Below, piece after piece: positions 9,001 to 16,035 of a stretch of 64,000 bases of DNA. The DNA lies in the NCBI RefSeq assembly GCF_963678635.1, contig NC_087069.1:8504633-8568632 (forward strand), written 5' to 3'. Position numbers and translations under genes: made by a program. This DNA is from Symsagittifera roscoffensis. Taxonomy: Eukaryota; Xenacoelomorpha; Acoela; Convolutidae. Numbering within the stretch: the stretch's first letter is position 1; every line of letters starts with the position of its first letter. The notes under the pieces are model-generated. The model was not told where the DNA came from. It was given only the letters and a program-made list of their open reading frames with translations, and made no database searches.

Positions 9001-11860
9001 AGCACCAAGCAGTTTGAGCATGAAGCTTAATGTGATCTCCGGTCAGAGGTTCGGCATGGTGCCGCAAGGAAGCAAGATACAATCGATAATCTCAGTGGCT
9101 GGACATCAGGTGATCAGAAATCTGAGTGAACCATCCGAGTTCACTTTGATGCATTTGGACACATATGCAGATTATCTGAGGCAGGTGGAGCCACGCACCG
9201 AGTCGAGAGCTGTGCGAGCACTACTAACGACGGGTGGCCCTCGCATGAAGAAACTTCATGGACGCTACCTAGAGGTCTATGGGCCGTATCAAGTAATGCT
9301 GAATGTGGATGGAATCAGTATTTACACCAGGACTTATGTAACAACAGATGATGACCAAATGGGGCAGATCTATTTGGGAGAAGAGGAACTCAAAGTCCGC
9401 AGGATAGGCCATGACGCCATGATGGAACAAGACGCAGTACACATGGGGTATGAAGCAGATGTGACCGCACATCTGCTCGACACCAACGGAACAAAAATCG
9501 GAGTCACAGGGCTTCTGGACACACTAGCGGTAGTGAGTGTGATGCCGATAAAAACTTGGGAAAGAATGGGCTTCACGCGGGAAGATCTGATTCCTACGAA
9601 TCTCCGATTGGCAGCCGCAAATCGAGGAGCCATCTACGTAGCCGGAAGAACACCGATAACGGTCCTTCACATGGGAGGACGAGATCTTTGGATGAGCTTT
9701 CTGGTGGTAGAGAATCTGGACGACGCCGACCAATTCATCTTGGGCAGAGATTTTGTCAGGAATTTTGACGTGATGATTGACTTGAACAACGGTCTAATAC
9801 GGATTAGAAACCCGGACCGAAAGTATGTTAAGAGACCAATTAATAGGATAATGACAGACGAAAATAAGGTACCAGTTTTTTTGGATAGAAAAGTAAAATT
9901 ACAACCAGGACAAGCTGTAGTAGCAATTTTTAGAATGAGAAATTTAAATTCGTTGAGTGATAGTAAACAGGTTTGCTTAGTACCGAATCCAAATAGTCAG
10001 AGTTCGGTGATTTTAGGCCGGAGCTTCTCGGTAACGCGAAACGGACTGTGTGTCAGTGTGTTGTTGAACACACTGGACACCACGGTTTCAATCCAGCGTG
10101 GAAAGAAGCTTGGCTACGCTTTGCCGATGAGGACCGACTATGAGGAGACACAAAACTTGAAGAAATATAGTGTGAAAGACTGTCCTTATCATGCCAATAA
10201 AGATAAAATTTTAAAGAGAATTAATGAATTAAAATCTATTCATAAATTGTTTTCAATGAAATCCGAAACTGACGACGGGTTATCAAGCTGCTCGAATTTT
10301 CCGGAACGCCCCTCGTCATATGACTTAGAATCTGACAAACCGGTTTCGCCAGAGATAGAACATTTAAAAGGGAAAATAGGTGAGGGAGATTTCGAAAAAG
10401 TGCGGGACCTCCTAAATCGGAACGCAGATGTATTTTCAAAACATAAAGCGGATATCGGTTGCTGTAATTTCGTCGAACACGAAATTGAACTAGAAGAGGG
10501 CGCCGTTCCCCATAGGGAAGGCGCAAGGCGACTGACGCCACATAAATCGGAAGCGTGCCGAGCGGAAATAGAAATGTTGCTTGAATACGACATGATAGAA
10601 CCCTCGAAATCGCCGTGGGCTTGCGGGGTAGTAATGGCGAAAAAGAAAGGGGGGCAGCTTAGATTTTGTTGCGACTTTCGTTACTTGAACGCGGTAACGA
10701 TTAAAGATGCGTACCCGATACCGCGAATAGACGAGATCCTATCTAAACTTGGTGATGCCAAGTTCTTCACCACATTGGACTTAGGTTCTGCCTTCTGGCA
10801 GGTCCCTCTGCGAAAGAAAGACAGAGAGAAAACCGGATTCGCGTGCGAATTGGGATTGTACCAGTGGAAGAGGATGCCCTTCGGCTTGTGCAATGCAACG
10901 GCCACTTTTCAAAGACTGATGGCTCAGGCGTTGACGAGAGTGACCAAGAAGTACGGGAATCTCGTGATGTGTTATGTGGATGACGTAGTCATAGCGACAC
11001 CGACCCTGGAAGACCACATTGATAGGCTCGATGAGGTCTTTGGATGCATGAAAAGAGCAGGATTAAAGTGCAAACCATCGAAATGTGAAATCCTTAGGGA
11101 CTCGATAAAGTACCTAGGAAGAATGGTGGATAGGCATGGTGTGAGGCCGGACCCGGAAGCAGTGGAAGCAGTGTTGACATGGAAAGCTCCCAGAACGGAC
11201 ACACAGCTCCTGAGCTTCCTAGGGTTTGCCAATTACTACCGAGAACTCATAAAAGGATATACGGACAAGGTGTACCCGATGCAGAAGCTGATGCGCAACA
11301 AAGGGAAAAAGTTCGAATGGAACGATGAGGCACAACTTGCCTTCGAGAACATAAAGCGGGAACTGTACGAAGCGCCAGTGCTAGGCATGCCTACAGAAAA
11401 GGGCATGTATGTTCTTGACACAGACGCAAGGGTAGTAGCCATCTCAGGAATATTGCATCAAGAGCAAGAATGGAACGGAAGAACAGTTCTCCGTCCCATT
11501 GCATATGGCAGCAAAGTCTTGAGTGACACAGAGATGAAATATGGCGCACCAAAAGCAGAAATGTTTGCAGTAGTCACCTTTGTGGAGAAGTACCGTGCAT
11601 ACTTGGGGAGCGCTCCCTTCAAGTTACGCGTGGACAACAGAGCGTTGTCCTGGTTGAAGACCTACTCGATGGATCAGAGTTATATTGGTAGATGGATAGT
11701 AAGATTGGATGGCTACCATATGATAATCGAACATAGGATGCGTGATAAACACCAGAATGCTGACAGTCTCAGCAAGAAAGCTGAGTTCTATGAAAGATTG
11801 GAGCAGAAGCAGGCCAATCAGGCGGAAATAAAGGAGGGATTTTCGTTTCTGGACAAATAA
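6041..11860 (+). CDS. ORF A part 1: Gag, zinc knuckles, protease, reverse transcriptase, RNase H (copy 1)
   Basis: 1,939 residues from ATG 6041 (MSLDKSRIPKRG, conserved in all copies). In order: Ser/Thr/Glu-rich N-terminus; coiled coil (about 307-424); Arg/Gly/Ser-rich stretch; Gag capsid-like domain (about 597-744); two CX2CX4HX4C zinc knuckles (about 798 and 852); a second coiled coil (about 945-985); aspartic protease region with LLDTLAVVSVMP (Asp1160) and ILGRDF; reverse transcriptase with YVDD (Asp1647/1648); RNase H (about 1790-1920). The order is that of Ty3/gypsy Pol. The protease has DTL instead of DTG. The frame stops at TAA (11858-11860), where copy 3 has GAA, so this is a nonsense mutation. 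The same frame stays open beyond the stop. Confidence 0.9.
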   Translation: MSLDKSRIPKRGNSSRKFIPEKQRKTMTDSFVDWIKRSRSDKRGTVSGRMIETRSQKTSEERKELLEVEVNTDHTMNDNQEVNGLGGRGRRLASESTPVEQGHDFATSNGTLDREEMSELSAISTEVTATRRSPTDNTMMASGTGKQTTSSSFSERMKNTFGNIFPFTMGGGAGNEVETQEEEVEEEQGDFGSQVSLNSSIQESEAHVGRETGTMDKFGVVTTISKEANTPGQSKDFAIRTSLEPQPGEGRTRGLGNALMDPETNNEKTLKQRVKARISTSTKLPGTDRVTPPLVTPLMDNEAALEEALNNIVDSLGEQNEQMSIRMSELERAVHIERESLREEINRIRQEVGRSEKRLKERTDEHMTRNLSRMTREAEQRELRLRADMEKLRIQQEQSLGTLDTKIDAMMERRTQAIMDRLDGLLSSKSGPKEGEPNSGGPSREPRVNFNEHQRRKTYGSTRGRGSSSGYATRGNAAWGPNSRASSTGNRQTSNERPTQGTHATGRSDSGNSGHASPRRSHEGQAGSAHGDSDCRDAPHTEPSTRCEDTQAGHSRDATAMATAFEPLNRSLETFLKRLSRTNDRSEKSRRVFKKPRCYKDESDGCIDTWIEVMKLHFEEEDLSERQECSALTSNLEGTALNCVMAEKQYQRDTAEKIFEILLNRFGSGVQGHQAMMRFEKRRQREDETIDKFLDDLEMLRRRSQPDESNRRMNLAVASKFIDGVKNDELRTMLATHYTPLSTNAPTPEELRLKSKEYLLLKPPSRSGYYKNNYGNFNNGPANQGNNWYKPRDDMDKRRSCADCSSTDHHVSACPAYKQGMKAIGFSLEDEDASELDHEDFMRGVITKFGPRCFFCNLEGHFKSDCPQFWDAVADIKHPRHEEALSGVKASKARLLSEAEARRKDKPQELAAEKMQAVTGETRGPEPATAAEDFKIDYKAAARDALNRVQQELVTKEIEQKVKLELENEKLQEQLNTFEATEFEETKAPSSLSMKLNVISGQRFGMVPQGSKIQSIISVAGHQVIRNLSEPSEFTLMHLDTYADYLRQVEPRTESRAVRALLTTGGPRMKKLHGRYLEVYGPYQVMLNVDGISIYTRTYVTTDDDQMGQIYLGEEELKVRRIGHDAMMEQDAVHMGYEADVTAHLLDTNGTKIGVTGLLDTLAVVSVMPIKTWERMGFTREDLIPTNLRLAAANRGAIYVAGRTPITVLHMGGRDLWMSFLVVENLDDADQFILGRDFVRNFDVMIDLNNGLIRIRNPDRKYVKRPINRIMTDENKVPVFLDRKVKLQPGQAVVAIFRMRNLNSLSDSKQVCLVPNPNSQSSVILGRSFSVTRNGLCVSVLLNTLDTTVSIQRGKKLGYALPMRTDYEETQNLKKYSVKDCPYHANKDKILKRINELKSIHKLFSMKSETDDGLSSCSNFPERPSSYDLESDKPVSPEIEHLKGKIGEGDFEKVRDLLNRNADVFSKHKADIGCCNFVEHEIELEEGAVPHREGARRLTPHKSEACRAEIEMLLEYDMIEPSKSPWACGVVMAKKKGGQLRFCCDFRYLNAVTIKDAYPIPRIDEILSKLGDAKFFTTLDLGSAFWQVPLRKKDREKTGFACELGLYQWKRMPFGLCNATATFQRLMAQALTRVTKKYGNLVMCYVDDVVIATPTLEDHIDRLDEVFGCMKRAGLKCKPSKCEILRDSIKYLGRMVDRHGVRPDPEAVEAVLTWKAPRTDTQLLSFLGFANYYRELIKGYTDKVYPMQKLMRNKGKKFEWNDEAQLAFENIKRELYEAPVLGMPTEKGMYVLDTDARVVAISGILHQEQEWNGRTVLRPIAYGSKVLSDTEMKYGAPKAEMFAVVTFVEKYRAYLGSAPFKLRVDNRALSWLKTYSMDQSYIGRWIVRLDGYHMIIEHRMRDKHQNADSLSKKAEFYERLEQKQANQAEIKEGFSFLDK

Positions 11861-12559
11861 ACTTATGAAGCGCTTCCCTTAACGAGATGGTTGGATAAGT
11901 CTGGACATCCAATTCCAGGGCACCCTGAGTTACCTGTAGAGAAAGCAGCCGAGATAAAGATCCTGTCCAAGGAGGACCCGGTCCCCTTGGATTTGTTGCT
12001 GCGCTCGAACCTGGTCCAGCAAGAACTCTCTCGCATGAATATAAACAGCCTCTCATTATTGGAAAAAACGGTGCAAGTCACACCACAAGTGATGCGGATG
12101 CTGGGTGGATTGTTAGAAAGAGAAGTGACCAGAGATGACCCCGAGTGGACAGCTGCAGTGGCATCGCTAACAGTCAGTGAGAAAGTGAAGATCATGCCGT
12201 CCAGACGACAGCACGAAGAGAATGAGAGGGATTGTAGGACAATAGTTCAGCAACTAGTATCCTCAATACCCCAAGAGATTTTAACCAGTACTTCTTACGG
12301 ACAGAAAGAACAGGGAGGCAGCAATCGAAAGAAAACCGTCACCTTCGTGGACCAGGATAAGGAAGGTAAAAAGGTAGAACAAAGTCGGCTGCAAGACTAT
12401 TTGTCCGGGGAGACGAATGATGAAAAGAACCAGCGATCACAAGATCAACACCCGGGACAAGAAAATTTGTCCGGGGAGTCTGAGATAGACGAGAAAATTC
12501 CTGACGAGAAACAGGACCTAGAGAACAAGGTTTTGTCAGGGGAGATCAGATGGATGTGA
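11861..12559 (+). CDS. ORF A part 2: linker between RNase H and integrase (copy 1)
   Basis: This is the continuation of ORF A in the same frame after the TAA at 11858. It is a hydrophilic, Glu/Asp/Gln-rich linker with no recognised domain. Near its end, three LSGE tetrapeptides occur exactly 22 codons apart, encoded by TTTGTCCGGGGAG-type sequences (12400, 12466, 12532) that resemble the element's polypurine tract. It ends at TGA (12557-12559), which is also present in copy 2 (39963-39965) but is CGG in copy 3. That stop is therefore older than the copy 1/copy 2 split, or functional. Confidence 0.75.
   Translation, partial: TYEALPLTRWLDKSGHPIPGHPELPVEKAAEIKILSKEDPVPLDLLLRSNLVQQELSRMNINSLSLLEKTVQVTPQVMRMLGGLLEREVTRDDPEWTAAVASLTVSEKVKIMPSRRQHEENERDCRTIVQQLVSSIPQEILTSTSYGQKEQGGSNRKKTVTFVDQDKEGKKVEQSRLQDYLSGETNDEKNQRSQDQHPGQENLSGESEIDEKIPDEKQDLENKVLSGEIRWM
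12400..12544 (+). promoter_or_regulatory. Triplicated polypurine-tract-like motifs (copy 1)
   Basis: TTTGTCCGGGGAG at 12400-12412 and 12466-12478, and TTTGTCAGGGGAG at 12532-12544, exactly 66 bp apart. The core TGTCCGGGGAG is identical to the polypurine tract next to the 3' LTR in copies 2 and 3 (complement at 26920-26930 and 50664-50674). Conserved in copy 2 (39978, 40044, 40110) and copy 3 (55742, 55808, 55873). Inferred role: central polypurine tracts for plus-strand initiation. An alternative is a coding repeat (LSGE). Confidence 0.55.
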
Positions 12560-14182
12560 AGAAGGCACAGACATGATCTGGAGGAGCGTGCAGTCTCCAG
12601 CACAACCTCTTCGACGGAGGATGATTCCCGAAAGTCAGGAATGGACACCTATTCAGACAGGAACTCGCGTTTGGGATCAGAACTGTCAGAACTAGCGATA
12701 CACACGCTACTAGTGGAAACTCGGGCAAAGGACCTGGACAGAGAGGTGTACCAGGATCCTGACAGTGATCGCTACCTAATACCAAGTGAAAGAGTCTTTG
12801 ACAACGCAGCGGATGACTTAGAAACAATAGCAGTATCAAAGCGGTCGATGAGCTTATTGCCACAGAAAGAGGCAGTCAGGACTGATCTTCAACCGTTTCA
12901 GCAAGAAACACAACCGTTGGCGAAAACTTGGTGTGTTAAGATGGAAGAAGACACACATCAGCCCAACGAGCTGAATAGTCAGATGAGGGTCATGAAAACG
13001 TACTTGAAGGCGAGATACAGACTCTCGGACCTTCTAAGGGCGCAGAGAAATGATCGTATGACAAGCAACCTAAAAAGGTGGATAGAAAACGGTGCACCAG
13101 ACAAAGGTGACCTGGAAGAAGACAGCTATAGGATCCTGAGACAATACTTCATGCAGAAGGAGGGGAGATTATATCTGAACAAAGACGGCATCGTGGCTTG
13201 CAGGAGAAGAGAAGAAGACAAGGTCTTATACAAATATAACGCGATAGTGTTGCCGCAACTCTATCAGACAGAACTATTATTCAGGTCGCATGATCAGATG
13301 GGCCATCAAGGGATCGACAAAGTGTATCAGAGGATCCTGAAGCGCTTTGAGAGGCCTGGAATGAAAAAAGCATGTGAGAAATGGGTAACAGCGTGCCTGT
13401 CATGCCAACAGGTCAAGGATCCAAGGAAATTACGATTTCCTTTACAATCGATTGAGTCGTCTGAATTCAACGAGGTGGTGCAGATAGATCACCAGAAGAT
13501 ATGCATGACAGACAGCGGTTATAACCAAGTCTTGGTCATGATAGATCACTTCACGAAGTATGCAGAGGCCGTGCCCTGCATAACTGCCTCGGCGGAAGAG
13601 ACATGCGACCACCTGATCAATACGTGGATAGCAAGACATGGTTGTCCGATGACGTTTCAATCGGATAATGGAACAGCTTTCGTAGGAGAGCTTACCAAAG
13701 AGCTTATGAGACGCTCACAGGTCGCTCAGGCTCACTCCACGACATACCACCCTCAAACGAATGGTTTAGTGGAAAGACAGAATAGGACGTTAGTGTCGAT
13801 GCTGAGAGTATATTGTTCCAGGTACATGACCGATTGGGACAGATACCTTCCACAGGTGATGGGAGCTTATAATAGCACGCAACACTCCACCACTGGAGTC
13901 AGTCCACATATGATGCTAACTGGGCACGAAAAGTCTTTACCCTTAACCTTCTTCTACCCAGAGTATGAGGGAAAGAAAACATCTCCACAGGTTTACGTAA
14001 GGGATGTGATCAGACGTCAACAGGAGTTGAACGATCTGTGCAGACGAAATACTCAGCAAGCACAGGCAAGGCAAAGGAAAAGATTCGACAAGAAAGCAGC
14101 TGGCGCAAAAGCTTACTCGGTGGGAGACTACGTATGGGTATTTCAGAACGTTATACCACCGAAAGGACAAAGAAGCTTCTAA
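12560..14182 (+). CDS. ORF A part 3: integrase (copy 1)
   Basis: Open in the ORF A frame after the TGA; the first ATG is at 12641. An acidic N-terminal stretch is followed by an integrase zinc domain (HDQMGH, then CLSC in the HHCC arrangement) and a DDE catalytic core: Asp at 13487 (QIDHQK), Asp at 13664 (SDNGT) and Glu at 13772 (LVERQNR). The catalytic triad is intact. One G is missing at about 14164-14166 compared with copies 2 and 3, shifting the frame and creating a false end at 14182 inside the GPF module. This is the enzyme that joins cDNA to host DNA. Confidence 0.85.
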   Translation, partial: RRHRHDLEERAVSSTTSSTEDDSRKSGMDTYSDRNSRLGSELSELAIHTLLVETRAKDLDREVYQDPDSDRYLIPSERVFDNAADDLETIAVSKRSMSLLPQKEAVRTDLQPFQQETQPLAKTWCVKMEEDTHQPNELNSQMRVMKTYLKARYRLSDLLRAQRNDRMTSNLKRWIENGAPDKGDLEEDSYRILRQYFMQKEGRLYLNKDGIVACRRREEDKVLYKYNAIVLPQLYQTELLFRSHDQMGHQGIDKVYQRILKRFERPGMKKACEKWVTACLSCQQVKDPRKLRFPLQSIESSEFNEVVQIDHQKICMTDSGYNQVLVMIDHFTKYAEAVPCITASAEETCDHLINTWIARHGCPMTFQSDNGTAFVGELTKELMRRSQVAQAHSTTYHPQTNGLVERQNRTLVSMLRVYCSRYMTDWDRYLPQVMGAYNSTQHSTTGVSPHMMLTGHEKSLPLTFFYPEYEGKKTSPQVYVRDVIRRQQELNDLCRRNTQQAQARQRKRFDKKAAGAKAYSVGDYVWVFQNVIPPKGQRSF

Positions 14183-15642
14183 AAAAATGGAGGGGACCCT
14201 TCATGATTACGGAGGTGCACCAGGAGGGACGCTTTTATAGACTGAGTACTGGCCGAGCCGCCCACTACGAGAACATCAAGCCACACAATCCATCGACAGA
14301 AGACTGGTGTATACCTGCAGACATGGAAGAAGGGGATTATCTAATGATGGATCCTGCTTGTGAGGTCAATGAAAAGGGAACCAGGGAGAAGAACGATGGA
14401 AACGAAATCGTAGAGGAAGGTACGGATACACCATTGGACCTGGATCCAAACGAACAGATCGAAGCGGACGATGAAACCTTACCCTACGCAGAGGAAGATT
14501 GGCAGGATCCCGAACAGACAGAGGTTCCCAAGAACTTGGAACCAGATCTTCCGTTCACGATGCAGACTCGTCAGAAGGGCGGGACGAGACCAAGAAAGAA
14601 ATACAATCCTTACGGTGACGACTTTGTAGTGGATAGGGTAGATCTAAAGAAAATAGTGGAGGAAGTAGTGGGTTTAGACGAAATAACTGTGTCACAAGAC
14701 ATTGACATAGTCGATGATCACAACGATGAGTGGGTTGACGACTGGTCGAAACCCGAGGTAGAATTCGACGATGAGCAACAGCAGTCATATGAACAAGACC
14801 TGACAAACCTGCGTGTCTTAGTGTGGCTGAATGAAACAACCTCGGATCCAGAGGAGATCAGCGTCACTATTCAAGACGTAGATCGTGAAAGCATGAAATA
14901 CATCAAGACTGAACGAGATGATCCTTCCTGGGCTGCCCAGGAAGGACGATTACTCATTCCAGCTTCTAACCTTGACTTGATACCCGGTATGCGATCGACG
15001 GGGACGTCGATGGATATTTTTGTCCGGGGAGTGGGGGTAGGACTTACCCACACTGAAAACTTGATAATAAAAAAATTAAGAATAGCAAGGGAAACAGGAG
15101 AATTAGAAGCAGAAACAGGCGAAGAACCTAAGAAACCTGACATAGGCAGGGTGGTTGAGTCATATTTTAACTTACCAAATGAATATTCAAGTAACATAAT
15201 ACTAACAGACAGTGATTTCATACTCACAAACAGAACATGTGCGATAGCAATCACCGCAGACATGAGTTTTAGGACAGCGTTAGCGGCAGATTTTAAGAGA
15301 GAATACAAAAACGTGGAATTCCTTTGGAAGCAAAGACCAGGGATAGGGGGCGTAGCAGCCTTACCTCCGGCGGTGTCGCAGATACCGGGAAAGTACTTAT
15401 GCTTCTTGGTACCGAGGGCGACAGAGAAGCAGCACGTGGACCCAGAAAACCTAGTCTTGTCTTTGACGAGGCTGAGGGACTTCCTTGTGGAAATGGACGT
15501 GAAGGAGCTCTCGCTTCCAGTGTACGATCCAAACAGAGGAAGACTGCATCCTCGGGAATTGTACGCGCTTCTACACGTGATATTCTCTGATACGAACATA
15601 CAAGTATATCTACATAAGGAATATTACTTAAGTATAGGCTGA
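14167..15642 (+). CDS. ORF A part 4: integrase C-terminus and macrodomain (copy 1)
   Basis: Resumes in a new frame after the one-base deletion near 14165. It begins with the integrase GPF module (LLKKWRGPFMITEV), then an acidic linker (about 14300-14900). The last 150 or so residues (about 15190-15640) look like a macrodomain of the OARD1/TARG1 or Poa1p kind: DFILTNRTCAIAITADMS, FKREYKNVEF, a glycine loop RPGIGGVAALPP, KYLCFLV, then ENLVLSLTRLRDFL, VKELSLPVYDP and IFSDTNIQVYL. The usual IGCG-x-D loop is replaced by VYDPNRGRLHP, so ADP-ribose binding is plausible and hydrolysis doubtful. Stop TGA at 15640. The macrodomain call is by pattern only. Copies 2 and 3 carry it too. Confidence 0.7.
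   Translation, partial: TKKLLKKWRGPFMITEVHQEGRFYRLSTGRAAHYENIKPHNPSTEDWCIPADMEEGDYLMMDPACEVNEKGTREKNDGNEIVEEGTDTPLDLDPNEQIEADDETLPYAEEDWQDPEQTEVPKNLEPDLPFTMQTRQKGGTRPRKKYNPYGDDFVVDRVDLKKIVEEVVGLDEITVSQDIDIVDDHNDEWVDDWSKPEVEFDDEQQQSYEQDLTNLRVLVWLNETTSDPEEISVTIQDVDRESMKYIKTERDDPSWAAQEGRLLIPASNLDLIPGMRSTGTSMDIFVRGVGVGLTHTENLIIKKLRIARETGELEAETGEEPKKPDIGRVVESYFNLPNEYSSNIILTDSDFILTNRTCAIAITADMSFRTALAADFKREYKNVEFLWKQRPGIGGVAALPPAVSQIPGKYLCFLVPRATEKQHVDPENLVLSLTRLRDFLVEMDVKELSLPVYDPNRGRLHPRELYALLHVIFSDTNIQVYLHKEYYLSIG
14922..14946. repeat. 25-bp perfect palindrome with single central base, in coding sequence
   Basis: Arms TCCTTCCTGGGC and GCCCAGGAAGGA around a central T. It encodes SWAAQEG. It is kept at 37575-37599 in copy 2 (centre A on the plus strand) and at 53363-53385 in copy 3 (one arm position shorter). 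Confidence 0.8.
15019..15031 (+). promoter_or_regulatory. Fourth internal polypurine-tract-like motif (copy 1)
   Basis: TTTGTCCGGGGAG, followed by TGGGGG. Here it is read F-V-R-G, a different codon phase from the LSGE copies at 12400-12544, so conservation is at nucleotide level. Counterparts: copy 2 at 37490-37502 (one change) and copy 3 at 53277-53289. Confidence 0.5.
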
Positions 15643-16035
15643 GTGATGTGCGAGAGGGTGTTAGGCCAAAGACTAAGTTGTGTGTAATATGTGATATGTG
15701 TGTTATGTTGTGTTATGTGTTAGGTTATTAAGATCATGGGTAAGTAGGGGTTAGTGACCATGAACAACTAAATGACGATCTTAGGAATAGATCCAAAGTT
15801 TGGACTGTCCAATCTTAGGTCGAATTCCAAAATTTTAGAAACCAATTGATTTTAATAAATTTTAGGATAAATATCTTTTTATCTGAACTGTTTTTAAGCA
15901 AATTTTAACGATATATGTTAAGGTGAAACAGACAAGTGTGATATTTGTGACTTCTTCTCTAGATCCTGATTGATCATTTAATAACTCACTTGAGTCAAAT
16001 ATCGAATCGAATCAAATCAAACTTGAAAGAATAGA
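15643..16035 (+). promoter_or_regulatory. Intergenic region between ORF A and ORF B, with splice-acceptor-like site
   Basis: 393 bp without coding potential, conserved in all three copies. It contains a TGTGTTATG-rich part (15680-15720), the palindrome TTGGACTGTCCAA (15800-15812), and a pyrimidine tract CTTCTTCTCTAG (AG at 15961-15962), which in copy 3 reads CTCTTTTCCAG and in copy 2 CTTCTTTTCTAG. This fits a 3' splice or trans-splice acceptor for a subgenomic ORF B message; an internal promoter is the alternative. Confidence 0.45.

Noticed and set aside
14871-15599. Minus-strand ORF of 242 codons opposite the macrodomain, and many similar long antisense frames
   Set aside because: These are shadows of the sense ORFs; their frames follow the codon bias of ORFs A and B.
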